DNA from: MFAQ01 sp964592455
Lineage (GTDB): Bacteria > Patescibacteriota > Microgenomatia > UBA1400 > MFAQ01
Direction: 5' to 3'
NCBI GenBank assembly: GCA_964592455.1
Contig: CAZQDQ010000023.1
Coordinates: 1-12,322 of the forward strand
DNA: 12,322 nt
The notes beneath the pieces are model-generated. The model ran no database searches. It was not told the origin of the DNA and saw only the letters and a program-made list of their open reading frames with translations. Every line of letters starts with the position of its first letter. Positions within the stretch are counted from its first letter, which is position 1. The position numbers and the translations under genes are program-made. This document shows positions 6,649 through 12,322 of the stretch, piece after piece.

Positions 6649-7982
6649 TTTTTCTTTAAAATATTCCCCCCTACCATCAATATTAAACCAAGCAGCACCA
6701 AGGTTACAATTTGTTCTACACTTCCAGCATCGTCCAAATTTTCTTCGTCAGTATCTGGCATGGTACTTGCTTCTGTCGGTGTTGGGGTAATCTCCACTGT
6801 TGCAGATGGAGTTGCGGTAAAGGCTGGTAATCCAGATATGTCTCCGACGGCCAAAACATTAAAACCTCTACTTACTTTCTGTTTAACATTTTTATCGTCG
6901 ATATACTCGACAACGAGAGTATTCAAACCCTTAGAAAGTTCATTGCTTGGAGACCAAATATATTCACCGTTAAGGTTGGACAAAAGAGGTTCTGAAACCT
7001 GTTCACCTACACTGATAACAACTCCAGAACCAGTAGCCAGTTTTAACTTAAATTCAGGTGAGGTAGTTGCTATTAACTCACCTTCTATGGCAGGGTTCAA
7101 AAAAGTAACAGCACTAAGCACTTGGCCAGTTTGCTCCAAATTGATAGTGGTCGACAGCTGACTTTCAGTAAGAGCAAAGGTTCCGCTCCTGCTAGAACTA
7201 TTATCGATAACACTATTTGCAAGTAAATTTGTACCTTCCACAAATGCCTGATTCTTACCTATCACAATGTCCGGAACAGGTCTAGCTTTTTCTGTGTTCG
7301 TTAATGCTGTAGCAGTTCCAGTTGTGCCAGCTTGAACAAAAATAGACAAAACTGTGAGTTTTGGATCAATAGCTACCGTCTTTCCGTCTTTCGTTCTGGC
7401 TGAAGATAAATTTATCCTCCAAAGACCATCATTTTTTGTTATTGTCGAGAGAGTCTCAGATCCTTCGATATCTAAAAAAACAATTGCACCATTTATTGGA
7501 GAGTTGTCGGTATTAACGACCTTACCAGACACTACATCTTCAGCTGGTGAACTTACACTTGGGAAAGTTCTAAATTGAAAGGGTCTACCGTTGTCGTTAT
7601 AAGTTTGTGATCCCGAACCAATATTGAAGTAGTACTGTTTGTTTGGATTTAACCCCGTAATGTTCACGTAGTGATTTGTGTATGGTTGGGACGTGCCCGA
7701 TATCTGATCTCTAATATCACCAGCTGGAAGATTTATTTTAGCCGGGTCTTCGGAGTATCGAAGGTAACCAGTCATAGGCACGTCAGTTGTCCAGCTAATA
7801 CTGATGTTATTGGATCCTCTATTAGTTATTTTTATATTTTTTGGGCTTTCTGTCGGTCCTGCTTTCGTCTGCAAACTTGTCCTTGAGTTTACTAGGTAAA
7901 TCCCTCCAATTAGTCCAGCCGCCAAAATCAAAAGGCCCAAAAAAGTCGGAATTTTTCGGTTCATAATACTTTTTTGAGTCAT
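6639..7982 (-). CDS. FN3-domain surface protein with C-terminal membrane anchor, 447 aa
   Basis: Parts in order: an N-terminal membrane segment (about 12-31), LQTKAGPTESP (37-47), an FN3 or phosphatase-N-like beta domain (about 48-140, SISWTTDVPMTGYLRYSE then YYFNIGSG), a carboxypeptidase-regulatory-like beta domain (about 150-200, SGKVVNTDNSPINGAIVFLD), a long beta-rich part ending in a probable Ig-like domain (about 296-377), a Thr/Pro stalk (TATPSATVEITPTPTEAS), an acidic stretch with LDDAG (416-420), a membrane helix (about 424-440) and a KKKWQ tail. It has no cysteine, unlike the three genes downstream. The start at 7982 is favoured over a Met six codons later because it makes a 4-base ATGA overlap with the gene before it. 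Proteins of this build are common surface proteins in CPR genomes (from memory). The role is inferred as a pilus-linked or wall-exposed structural protein. Confidence 0.82.
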   Translation of the reverse strand: MTQKSIMNRKIPTFLGLLILAAGLIGGIYLVNSRTSLQTKAGPTESPKNIKITNRGSNNISISWTTDVPMTGYLRYSEDPAKINLPAGDIRDQISGTSQPYTNHYVNITGLNPNKQYYFNIGSGSQTYNDNGRPFQFRTFPSVSSPAEDVVSGKVVNTDNSPINGAIVFLDIEGSETLSTITKNDGLWRINLSSARTKDGKTVAIDPKLTVLSIFVQAGTTGTATALTNTEKARPVPDIVIGKNQAFVEGTNLLANSVIDNSSSRSGTFALTESQLSTTINLEQTGQVLSAVTFLNPAIEGELIATTSPEFKLKLATGSGVVISVGEQVSEPLLSNLNGEYIWSPSNELSKGLNTLVVEYIDDKNVKQKVSRGFNVLAVGDISGLPAFTATPSATVEITPTPTEASTMPDTDEENLDDAGSVEQIVTLVLLGLILMVGGNILKKKWQ

Positions 7983-8305
7983 TGCTTTTCTGTTTGTTGT
8001 ATTGCTGCGGCTTCAGATGAGGCTGTCGCTATCTTTGCCGTAGTCGGAACAATGGTTGTAGATGGTATTATTGTCGGTGAAATCAAGATTTCTTCTCTGG
8101 AGAAAACTCTCCTTTTTTGTAAGTTATCTATCACCTTTTGGTCGATTACACCATCTACTGGTTTTACTAACTCTCTTTGCACCGCTGGAACCTGACTTTT
8201 AGTTGCCTCGTCCACTATTTGAAAGGTAAAGAAACCAGCAACAATCAAAAGACCTAGTATACCTACTAATAATACATAAACAGATAAACTCTTTCTAGGT
8301 TTCAT
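7979..8305 (-). CDS. Small single-pass membrane protein of the pilus cluster, 108 aa
   Basis: Short basic N-terminus, a membrane segment (about 8-28), then an outside part with the hydrophobic/charged stretch VIDQKVIDNLQKRRVFSREE (about 53-72) and a Thr/Pro/Ala-rich tail. No cysteine. It overlaps both neighbours by 4 bases (ATGA), so it is tightly coupled to pilO and to the 447-aa gene. In classical type IV pilus operons PilP, a lipoprotein, follows PilO, but I see no lipobox here and no sequence likeness to PilP. Its position makes a partner of PilO plausible. I do not recognise the family. Confidence 0.75.
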   Translation of the reverse strand: MKPRKSLSVYVLLVGILGLLIVAGFFTFQIVDEATKSQVPAVQRELVKPVDGVIDQKVIDNLQKRRVFSREEILISPTIIPSTTIVPTTAKIATASSEAAAIQQTEKQ

Positions 8306-8961
8306 TTATTACTACTTAATACATAAAAATTTATCTGTCCACTTGCTCTTATTTTTTCACTGCCTTTAGCTGTTCCTGATTCTTTAACCAAATTTACGCT
8401 TTTTATTGTTGTCAGGCGGTCCATGGCTTCTATTTGTACCAAAAAATCTCTAATCTGTTTCGGCTTTCCTGAGACTTGAAAGTTAACAGGGGTAGTGATA
8501 ATTTTGTCCACATCTGGTTTCAATAATTTTGTAGACCACTCTCCCACACCCTTACCTTCTCCAAACAAAATTATTCCAGGAACTGATATTGAGTCGACAT
8601 CAAGACCAATTTCTCTCGCTAACTTTTCAACTCTTCCTAGTTGGTCCACATAACTAAACTTTTGAGGCACAGCATTATCGTACAAGTTTAAGTATGTACT
8701 AAATTGACTAAGTTGTTCCTGGGCTGTAAAAAGCTGAGAGATTTTTTTATCAGCCTTCACGTTTAGACTCTCCTTATCTGCAATTCTTTTTTGTAAAGCT
8801 GTTAAATTGGTAAGTGTTGGCCTAATTGCTGCAAATATCAGTAACACCACCATAAACACAGAAAAAATTACTTCCAAAGAAGCTTTGACTTCTGGCCTTT
8901 CATAAACCACACCTAGCTTGTGGTAGTATCTTGCGTAACGTTCGTTATTTACTATGGCCAT
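8302..8961 (-). CDS. pilO: PilO-like type IV pilus alignment protein, 219 aa
   Basis: Inner-membrane protein that in known type IV pilus machines pairs with PilN to link the cytoplasmic PilM/motor side to the outside. Seen here: a 26-residue cytoplasmic start, one membrane helix (about 27-47), a probable coiled coil (about 50-95), and a C-terminal alpha/beta domain (about 100-219) with TTPVNFQVSGKPKQIRDFL and ASGQINFYVL strands as in PilO ferredoxin-like domains. The length is about that of PilO (roughly 200-210). It starts 2 bases after the pilN-like stop, without an SD, and ends in an ATGA overlap. Identification rests on fold pattern and the PilN neighbour rather than strong sequence identity. 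Confidence 0.8.
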   Translation of the reverse strand: MAIVNNERYARYYHKLGVVYERPEVKASLEVIFSVFMVVLLIFAAIRPTLTNLTALQKRIADKESLNVKADKKISQLFTAQEQLSQFSTYLNLYDNAVPQKFSYVDQLGRVEKLAREIGLDVDSISVPGIILFGEGKGVGEWSTKLLKPDVDKIITTPVNFQVSGKPKQIRDFLVQIEAMDRLTTIKSVNLVKESGTAKGSEKIRASGQINFYVLSSNK

Positions 8962-8963
8962 TA

Positions 8964-9509
8964 TTATTTATAAGTTGCCTGAATGGTAAAAGTGACAGAT
9001 TTTGTATTTTGTTCAAAGTTAGTGTCTCGAATATTAAGATACGATAATGAATCCATTTTTTTTATATTAGCCAAAAATGTCGCAAAAGCCAGTTCTGTCT
9101 CAGCCTTACCTGTTAACCTTAGAGTATTCTGGTCAATATATACCTTCTCCATAACTATTCCTCTGGGAACGGAAGCACTTAAGTTATCATATTTTTGAGC
9201 AAAATTAATATTTTTTTCTATGTAGTTGATAATCGGTTTTTGTTTTGCCAAAACCGTTCTCATTTGGACTTCAACTTCAGAAAAACTTTCAATTTGCGCC
9301 ATTTTTTGATCGATAACTTCTGACAAATCATTTATTTTCTTGTCAAAATAAAACCTAGAACCAAAAGAAAGCAAAACTACAAATTCTGTAAGAACAACCA
9401 ACACTCTCCCGGTAGTCATGGCCCACGACAAAAACTTTCCCAAAGATGAGAACTCAAAACTGGTTTTTGGCAACAAGTTCAACCTGAAATTTTCCCCGAT
9501 TTTAGCCAC
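8964..9509 (-). CDS. pilN: PilN-like type IV pilus alignment protein, 181 aa (GTG start)
   Basis: NLLP at residues 11-14 matches the N-terminal motif with which PilN binds the cytoplasmic actin-like PilM. A membrane helix follows (about 33-51), then a coiled coil (about 55-95) and an alpha/beta domain (about 118-181, LRLTGKAETELAFATFLANI) like the PilN ferredoxin fold. The length fits PilN (about 180-200). The start codon is GTG at 9507-9509: the same frame has a TGA four codons upstream of it (9522-9524), so no longer start exists. There is no SD at normal distance; a TGATATACT promoter element ends six bases before the GTG, suggesting a leaderless message. No pilM lies upstream; the next gene is rpsT, so pilM must be elsewhere or absent. 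Confidence 0.82.
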   Translation of the reverse strand: MAKIGENFRLNLLPKTSFEFSSLGKFLSWAMTTGRVLVVLTEFVVLLSFGSRFYFDKKINDLSEVIDQKMAQIESFSEVEVQMRTVLAKQKPIINYIEKNINFAQKYDNLSASVPRGIVMEKVYIDQNTLRLTGKAETELAFATFLANIKKMDSLSYLNIRDTNFEQNTKSVTFTIQATYK

Positions 9510-9515
9510 AATTTC

Positions 9516-9524
9516 AGTATATCA
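9516..9524 (-). promoter_or_regulatory. Extended -10 promoter of the pilN-surface operon
   Basis: On the minus strand TGATATACT: a TGn extension plus TATACT (5 of 6 to TATAAT). Six bases separate it from the pilN GTG, so transcription should begin at or next to the start codon. The -35 region (TGTTTT at 17 bases) is poor, as is common with extended -10 promoters. Confidence 0.5.
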
Positions 9525-9542
9525 AAGCAGGTATCCGAAAAA

Positions 9543-9550
9543 CACCTCCT
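9543..9550 (-). promoter_or_regulatory. Orphan perfect Shine-Dalgarno sequence after rpsT
   Basis: AGGAGGTG on the minus strand, an 8-base match to the classical anti-SD, begins 3 bases after the rpsT stop. The pilN GTG lies 33 bases further on, too far for normal use, and no usable start codon lies at 5-10 bases. AGGTG can pair with TACCT (9529-9533) to form a 5-bp hairpin with a 9-base loop. Confidence 0.4.
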
Positions 9551-9553
9551 AAT

Positions 9554-9790
9554 TTACTTTGCGACCTTCTTTGAAAGTCTAGACTTTATTCGATCAGCTT
9601 TTCTGGTCTTTATCACACCCTTCTTAGCTGCTTTATCTACGGCCGAAAAAGCCTTACTAAGTGTTTCTAGGGTCAAAAGTGACTTAAAACTGTCTACAGC
9701 TGTTTTAGCTTTTGTCCTTGTTGCTCTGTTGTAAGAAGCTTTACGCTTGTCTGATCTTAGTTTTTTGATTGCAGATTTAGTTAATGGCAT
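9554..9790 (-). CDS. rpsT: 30S ribosomal protein S20 (bS20), 78 aa
   Basis: Small, very basic, Lys/Arg/Ala-rich protein that binds 16S rRNA early in 30S assembly. MPLTKSAIKKLRSDKRKA at the start and KAFSAVDKAAKKGVIKTRKA near the end match the S20 pattern (conserved K-S-A-x-K-R near the start, AA-K-G-x-I-x-K-x-K-A near the end). At 78 residues it is somewhat shorter than E. coli S20 (87). The frame stays open upstream to 9892, but the ATG at 9788-9790 is chosen because S20 homology starts there and a promoter lies just upstream. It has no cysteine. It is transcribed away from murJ and towards pilN. Confidence 0.93.
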   Translation of the reverse strand: MPLTKSAIKKLRSDKRKASYNRATRTKAKTAVDSFKSLLTLETLSKAFSAVDKAAKKGVIKTRKADRIKSRLSKKVAK

Positions 9791-9801
9791 AAGTACCTGC
9801 A

Positions 9802-9830
9802 ATTCTATCATGAGTAGCAGAGACCGACAA
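9802..9830 (-). promoter_or_regulatory. rpsT promoter (-35 TTGTCG, 17-base spacer, extended -10 TAGAAT)
   Basis: Minus strand: TTGTCG at 9825-9830 (4 of 6 to TTGACA), a 17-base spacer, and TAGAAT at 9802-9807 (5 of 6 to TATAAT) preceded by TGA, an extended -10. The predicted start site is near 9795, leaving a leader of only about 3-6 bases before the rpsT ATG. Confidence 0.55.
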
Positions 9831-9858
9831 CAAGCTAGATAATCAATTCTGACTGAAT

Positions 9859-9864
9859 TAAAAT
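9859..9864 (+). promoter_or_regulatory. murJ -10 element candidate
   Basis: TAAAAT (5 of 6 to TATAAT), five bases before the murJ GTG at 9870, so the predicted transcript would start at about the start codon. No clear -35 element is seen. It shares the 79-base divergent gap (9791-9869) with the rpsT promoter, facing away from it. Confidence 0.35.
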
Positions 9865-9869
9865 ATGTC

Positions 9870-11519
9870 GTGGTCCAAAAAATAATTTCCAAGTCTCAGG
9901 AGTTCTTTGCAAAAAAAAACAGCAGTATTTTGTCAGCCGCTGTTATTATTGGAATTTCTTTTTTAGCGTCAGCTCTGCTTGGACTCCTGAGAAATCGTCT
10001 GCTAGCATCGCGCTTCTTTGGCGGTCAGGAAGCGCTCCTTGACGTTTACTTTGCTGCCTTTGTTGTTCCTGACACCATCTTTCAGCTTTTCATTGTTGGC
10101 GCTCTTTCTGCTTCATTTATTCCTTTTTTTCAAGAGTCACTTCAAAGATCAAAAGAAGATGCCAATAGACTTACTCAATCAGTCTTGAGCCTAACTTTTT
10201 TTGTTCTTGCTATTTTTTCTCTAATTGTCTTTGTTTTTGCTTATCCAATCTCTAATCTCATTACCCATTTTCCTCACGAACAACTCCTAATTATGGCAAA
10301 TCTGATTAAGATCATGTCACTTGCTCAAATTATTTTCGCTACCTCATCAGTTTTTACTGGTGTCTTACAGGCAGAGCAGAAATTTCTTATCCCCTCTCTT
10401 GCTCCGATCCTCTATAACCTGGGAACAGTCCTTGGTGTCTACTTTTTTTCTAGCTCCTACGGTATATATTCTGCTGCCATCGGTGTTATTTTTGGAGCTC
10501 TAATGCACAGTCTCATTCAGGTACCATCCGTGATTAAGTCAGGAATTACCCCCAAAATAATTTTTAACCACTTTCACCCCGGTCTATCTCAAATGCTCCG
10601 CCTTATGCCAGGTCGCACCTTGTCCCTAAGCCTTGACCAGATCCAGCGCTGGGTATCGGTCAACCTTAGCTCACTCCTGTTACCCGGAAGTCTATCTATG
10701 TATACTTTTGCTCGTCAATTGTACATTCTTCCTGTCACACTGTTTGGAGTTTCCCTAAGTCAAGCCACTTTTCCCTCTCTTGCAAAAGACGCACTATTAA
10801 GTGACAAATCCGTTTTTAAAAACACTCTCATCAAGTCGCTCTTGCAGATTTTCTTCTTCTCACTGCCTGCCGCTGTTTTGATTTTGGTTCTTCGCATTCC
10901 TTTGGTTCGTATTGTTTTTGGTGCTAAGTCTTTTCCTTGGGGTGCGACACTAGACACGGGTTTAGCCTTGGCTATTCTGTCTATTTCTATCCCTGCCCTA
11001 GCCGTAACTCACACTTTAACTAGAGCTCTACACGCCCTAAAAGATACCAAAACGCCATTACTTAGTGGATTCATCTCTGTTTGTTTTTATTCTTACTTTG
11101 CCTATATTTTAGTAAAGCGCTTTGACCTTGGCATTGTTGGTCTTAGTTTGGCTCTATCTGTTTCCAACTTACTCGATTTCATTATCACTTATATTCTTCT
11201 TACTAAAAAAATCGGAAATCTTGGTATTGGCAAAAAACTTTTTAAGATGTTGTCTGTAACCGCTTTAACAGGATTCTCTTTGTGGTTGCCAATGCGCCTT
11301 TTAGACGCCTTTGTCTTCGATACGACCAGAACCATCCCACTTATTGTTCTTACTTTAGTTGTCAGCACAGTCGGTTTCGGAGTATACCTGTTATTTTGTC
11401 GTCTTACTAAGGTTGAAGAGCTGTCTGAGGTCATTAATATTGTCCGAAAACTCGGTAATTGGCGTAAAATACTGGCCAGCAGTGACGAGGTCATCGACGG
11501 TTCCACTACAAACACCTAA
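9870..11519 (+). CDS. murJ: MurJ/MviN-type lipid II flippase, 549 aa (GTG start)
   Basis: Multi-pass membrane protein of the MOP superfamily with about 13-14 hydrophobic helices; MurJ moves lipid II across the membrane for peptidoglycan synthesis. Family signatures: ASALLGLLRNRLLASRFFG (33-51), LLDVYFAAFVVPD (57-69), VGALSASFIPFF (76-87), and LFGVSLSQATFPSLAKDA in the middle helices. The length is a little above E. coli MurJ (511), partly from a polar C-terminal tail. The start is GTG at 9870: an ATG five bases upstream is in another frame and reaches TAA after six codons. Compared from memory with E. coli MurJ, the first arginine (Arg24) and the aspartate (Asp39) have counterparts (in LRNRLL and LLDV), while the arginines at 52 and 270 seem replaced or shifted. 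lepA follows after 8 bases. Presence of murJ implies a peptidoglycan wall. Confidence 0.9.
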   Translation: MVQKIISKSQEFFAKKNSSILSAAVIIGISFLASALLGLLRNRLLASRFFGGQEALLDVYFAAFVVPDTIFQLFIVGALSASFIPFFQESLQRSKEDANRLTQSVLSLTFFVLAIFSLIVFVFAYPISNLITHFPHEQLLIMANLIKIMSLAQIIFATSSVFTGVLQAEQKFLIPSLAPILYNLGTVLGVYFFSSSYGIYSAAIGVIFGALMHSLIQVPSVIKSGITPKIIFNHFHPGLSQMLRLMPGRTLSLSLDQIQRWVSVNLSSLLLPGSLSMYTFARQLYILPVTLFGVSLSQATFPSLAKDALLSDKSVFKNTLIKSLLQIFFFSLPAAVLILVLRIPLVRIVFGAKSFPWGATLDTGLALAILSISIPALAVTHTLTRALHALKDTKTPLLSGFISVCFYSYFAYILVKRFDLGIVGLSLALSVSNLLDFIITYILLTKKIGNLGIGKKLFKMLSVTALTGFSLWLPMRLLDAFVFDTTRTIPLIVLTLVVSTVGFGVYLLFCRLTKVEELSEVINIVRKLGNWRKILASSDEVIDGSTTNT

Positions 11520-11527
11520 TAAAATTC

Positions 11528-12322
11528 ATGTCCATAAATATTCGCAATTTTTCTATTATTGCCCATATTGATGCTGGTAAATCCACCTTAGCAGATCGTT
11601 TGTTGGAGTTTACCGGTACGGTTGCCAAAGACGAAATAGAACCCCAACTGCTCGATAGCAACCCCATCGAAAGAGAGCGGGGTATAACCATCAAACTGGC
11701 TCCTGTTACCATGTTCTACGATCTACAATCAACGACCTACCAGCTAAACTTAATTGATACTCCAGGGCATGTGGATTTTAACTACGAAGTCGAAAGAGCC
11801 TTGCAAGCCTGCGAAGGAGCCATACTTCTAATAGACGCCACCAAAGGTGTCCAAGCTCAAACAGTTGCCAACCTAAGGCTCGCCAAAAATTTGGGACTAA
11901 CCATAGTCCCTGCCATAAATAAAATCGACGCGCCCCTCGCAGACGTCGATGCTAGTGTCCGCCAAATAAAGCAACTCCTCAATATAAACACCGAGCCACT
12001 AAAAATATCTGCCAAAACTGGTGAAGGTGTAGAACAGCTTCTGGAAAAAATTGTTTCAAGTTTACCAGCTCCTACAGGCTCACCAGAAGACAATCTCCAA
12101 GCACTAGTTTTTAACTCTGCTTATGACGCCCATCTTGGCGTCGTTGCTTTTGTTAAAGTGTCTTCCGGTATTTTAAGGTCAGGCGACAAGGTTGTTTTTC
12201 ACAGTTCTGGTCAAGCACTTACTTGTTCTGAAATTGGAACTTTTGCTCCACTAAGACAAAAAAATCAAGTACTACACACCGGTCAAGTAGGCTACATTAT
12301 CACTGGTCTAAAAGATATTCGT
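11528..12322 (+). CDS. lepA: Elongation factor 4 (LepA), N-terminal 265 residues (3' end beyond window)
   Basis: Translational GTPase acting on the ribosome. All G motifs are seen: G1 AHIDAGKST (12-20), G2 ERERGITIK (48-56), G3 DTPGHVD (77-83, with the catalytic-type His81), G4 NKID (131-134), G5 SAK (161-163). The start of domain 2 follows (ALVFNSAYDAHLGVVAF, later GQVGYIITGLKDI), which distinguishes LepA from EF-G and TypA. The window covers about 265 of the usual 600 residues. In most LepA proteins the G1 reads AHIDHGKST; here His is replaced by Ala, as in EF-G, while the Ser-Thr ending stays LepA-like. The ATG lies 8 bases after the murJ stop with no SD, so it is probably translated by coupling from the murJ message. 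Confidence 0.93.
   Translation, partial: MSINIRNFSIIAHIDAGKSTLADRLLEFTGTVAKDEIEPQLLDSNPIERERGITIKLAPVTMFYDLQSTTYQLNLIDTPGHVDFNYEVERALQACEGAILLIDATKGVQAQTVANLRLAKNLGLTIVPAINKIDAPLADVDASVRQIKQLLNINTEPLKISAKTGEGVEQLLEKIVSSLPAPTGSPEDNLQALVFNSAYDAHLGVVAFVKVSSGILRSGDKVVFHSSGQALTCSEIGTFAPLRQKNQVLHTGQVGYIITGLKDIR

Noticed and set aside
7979..8305. Recoded TGA (glycine) as in Gracilibacteria
   Set aside because: TGA ends this gene and pilO at ATGA overlaps with the next start, and the proteins end sensibly there.
9865..9885. ATG at 9865 as the murJ start
   Set aside because: It is in another frame and reaches TAA after six codons; the GTG at 9870 opens the full MurJ frame.
9791..9892. N-terminal extension of S20 to a start at 9892
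   Set aside because: The extra 34 residues are Cys/Leu-rich and unlike S20, they overlap the start of murJ, and the rpsT promoter lies inside this stretch.

Overview
The window looks like chromosomal DNA of a Candidate Phyla Radiation (Patescibacteria) bacterium, probably Microgenomates-like. This rests on gene content and style: short, divergent PilN and PilO, FN3 surface proteins with Thr/Pro stalks, a small S20, a divergent MurJ, dense packing and few Shine-Dalgarno (SD) sequences. It is not a database result. TGA acts as an ordinary stop (it ends the pilO and 108-aa genes), so the TGA-to-glycine code of Gracilibacteria/Absconditabacteria does not apply.

Layout. From 9790 down to position 1 everything runs on the minus strand: rpsT (9554-9790), pilN-like (8964-9509), pilO-like (8302-8961), a 108-aa single-pass membrane protein (7979-8305), a 447-aa FN3 surface protein (6639-7982), three large paralogous cysteine-rich surface proteins (735 aa at 4441-6648, 516 aa at 2888-4438, 637 aa at 917-2830), and an FAD-dependent oxidoreductase cut by the left edge (1-912). 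Between genes from pilN to the oxidoreductase there are 4- or 10-base overlaps or gaps of 2 to 4 bases. The one exception is a 57-base gap at 2831-2887. From 9870 rightwards on the plus strand lie murJ (9870-11519) and lepA (11528 to the right edge). No stretch of 300 bases lacks a gene. I see no tRNA, IS element, CRISPR array or clear terminator.

How the genes fit together. PilN and PilO are inner-membrane alignment proteins of type IV pili. Their transcript continues through a membrane protein into four proteins predicted to sit outside the cell, so the cluster reads as a pilus-linked surface or adhesion cassette. The three large paralogs share an N-terminal membrane segment, a PNAPES motif just outside it, disulfide-type modules, an 8-cysteine module of fixed spacing, a Thr/Pro-rich stalk and a C-terminal L-x-E-[AS]-G motif followed by a terminal hydrophobic helix. 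They hold 48, 38 and 26 cysteines, all after the N-terminal membrane segment. The neighbouring S20, PilN, PilO, 108-aa and 447-aa proteins hold none. This cassette is the best candidate for an undescribed system in the window.

Expression. The rpsT/murJ divergent gap and the rpsT-pilN gap contain good -10 elements whose predicted start sites fall on, or a few bases before, the start codons (GTG for pilN and murJ). This suggests leaderless or near-leaderless mRNAs.
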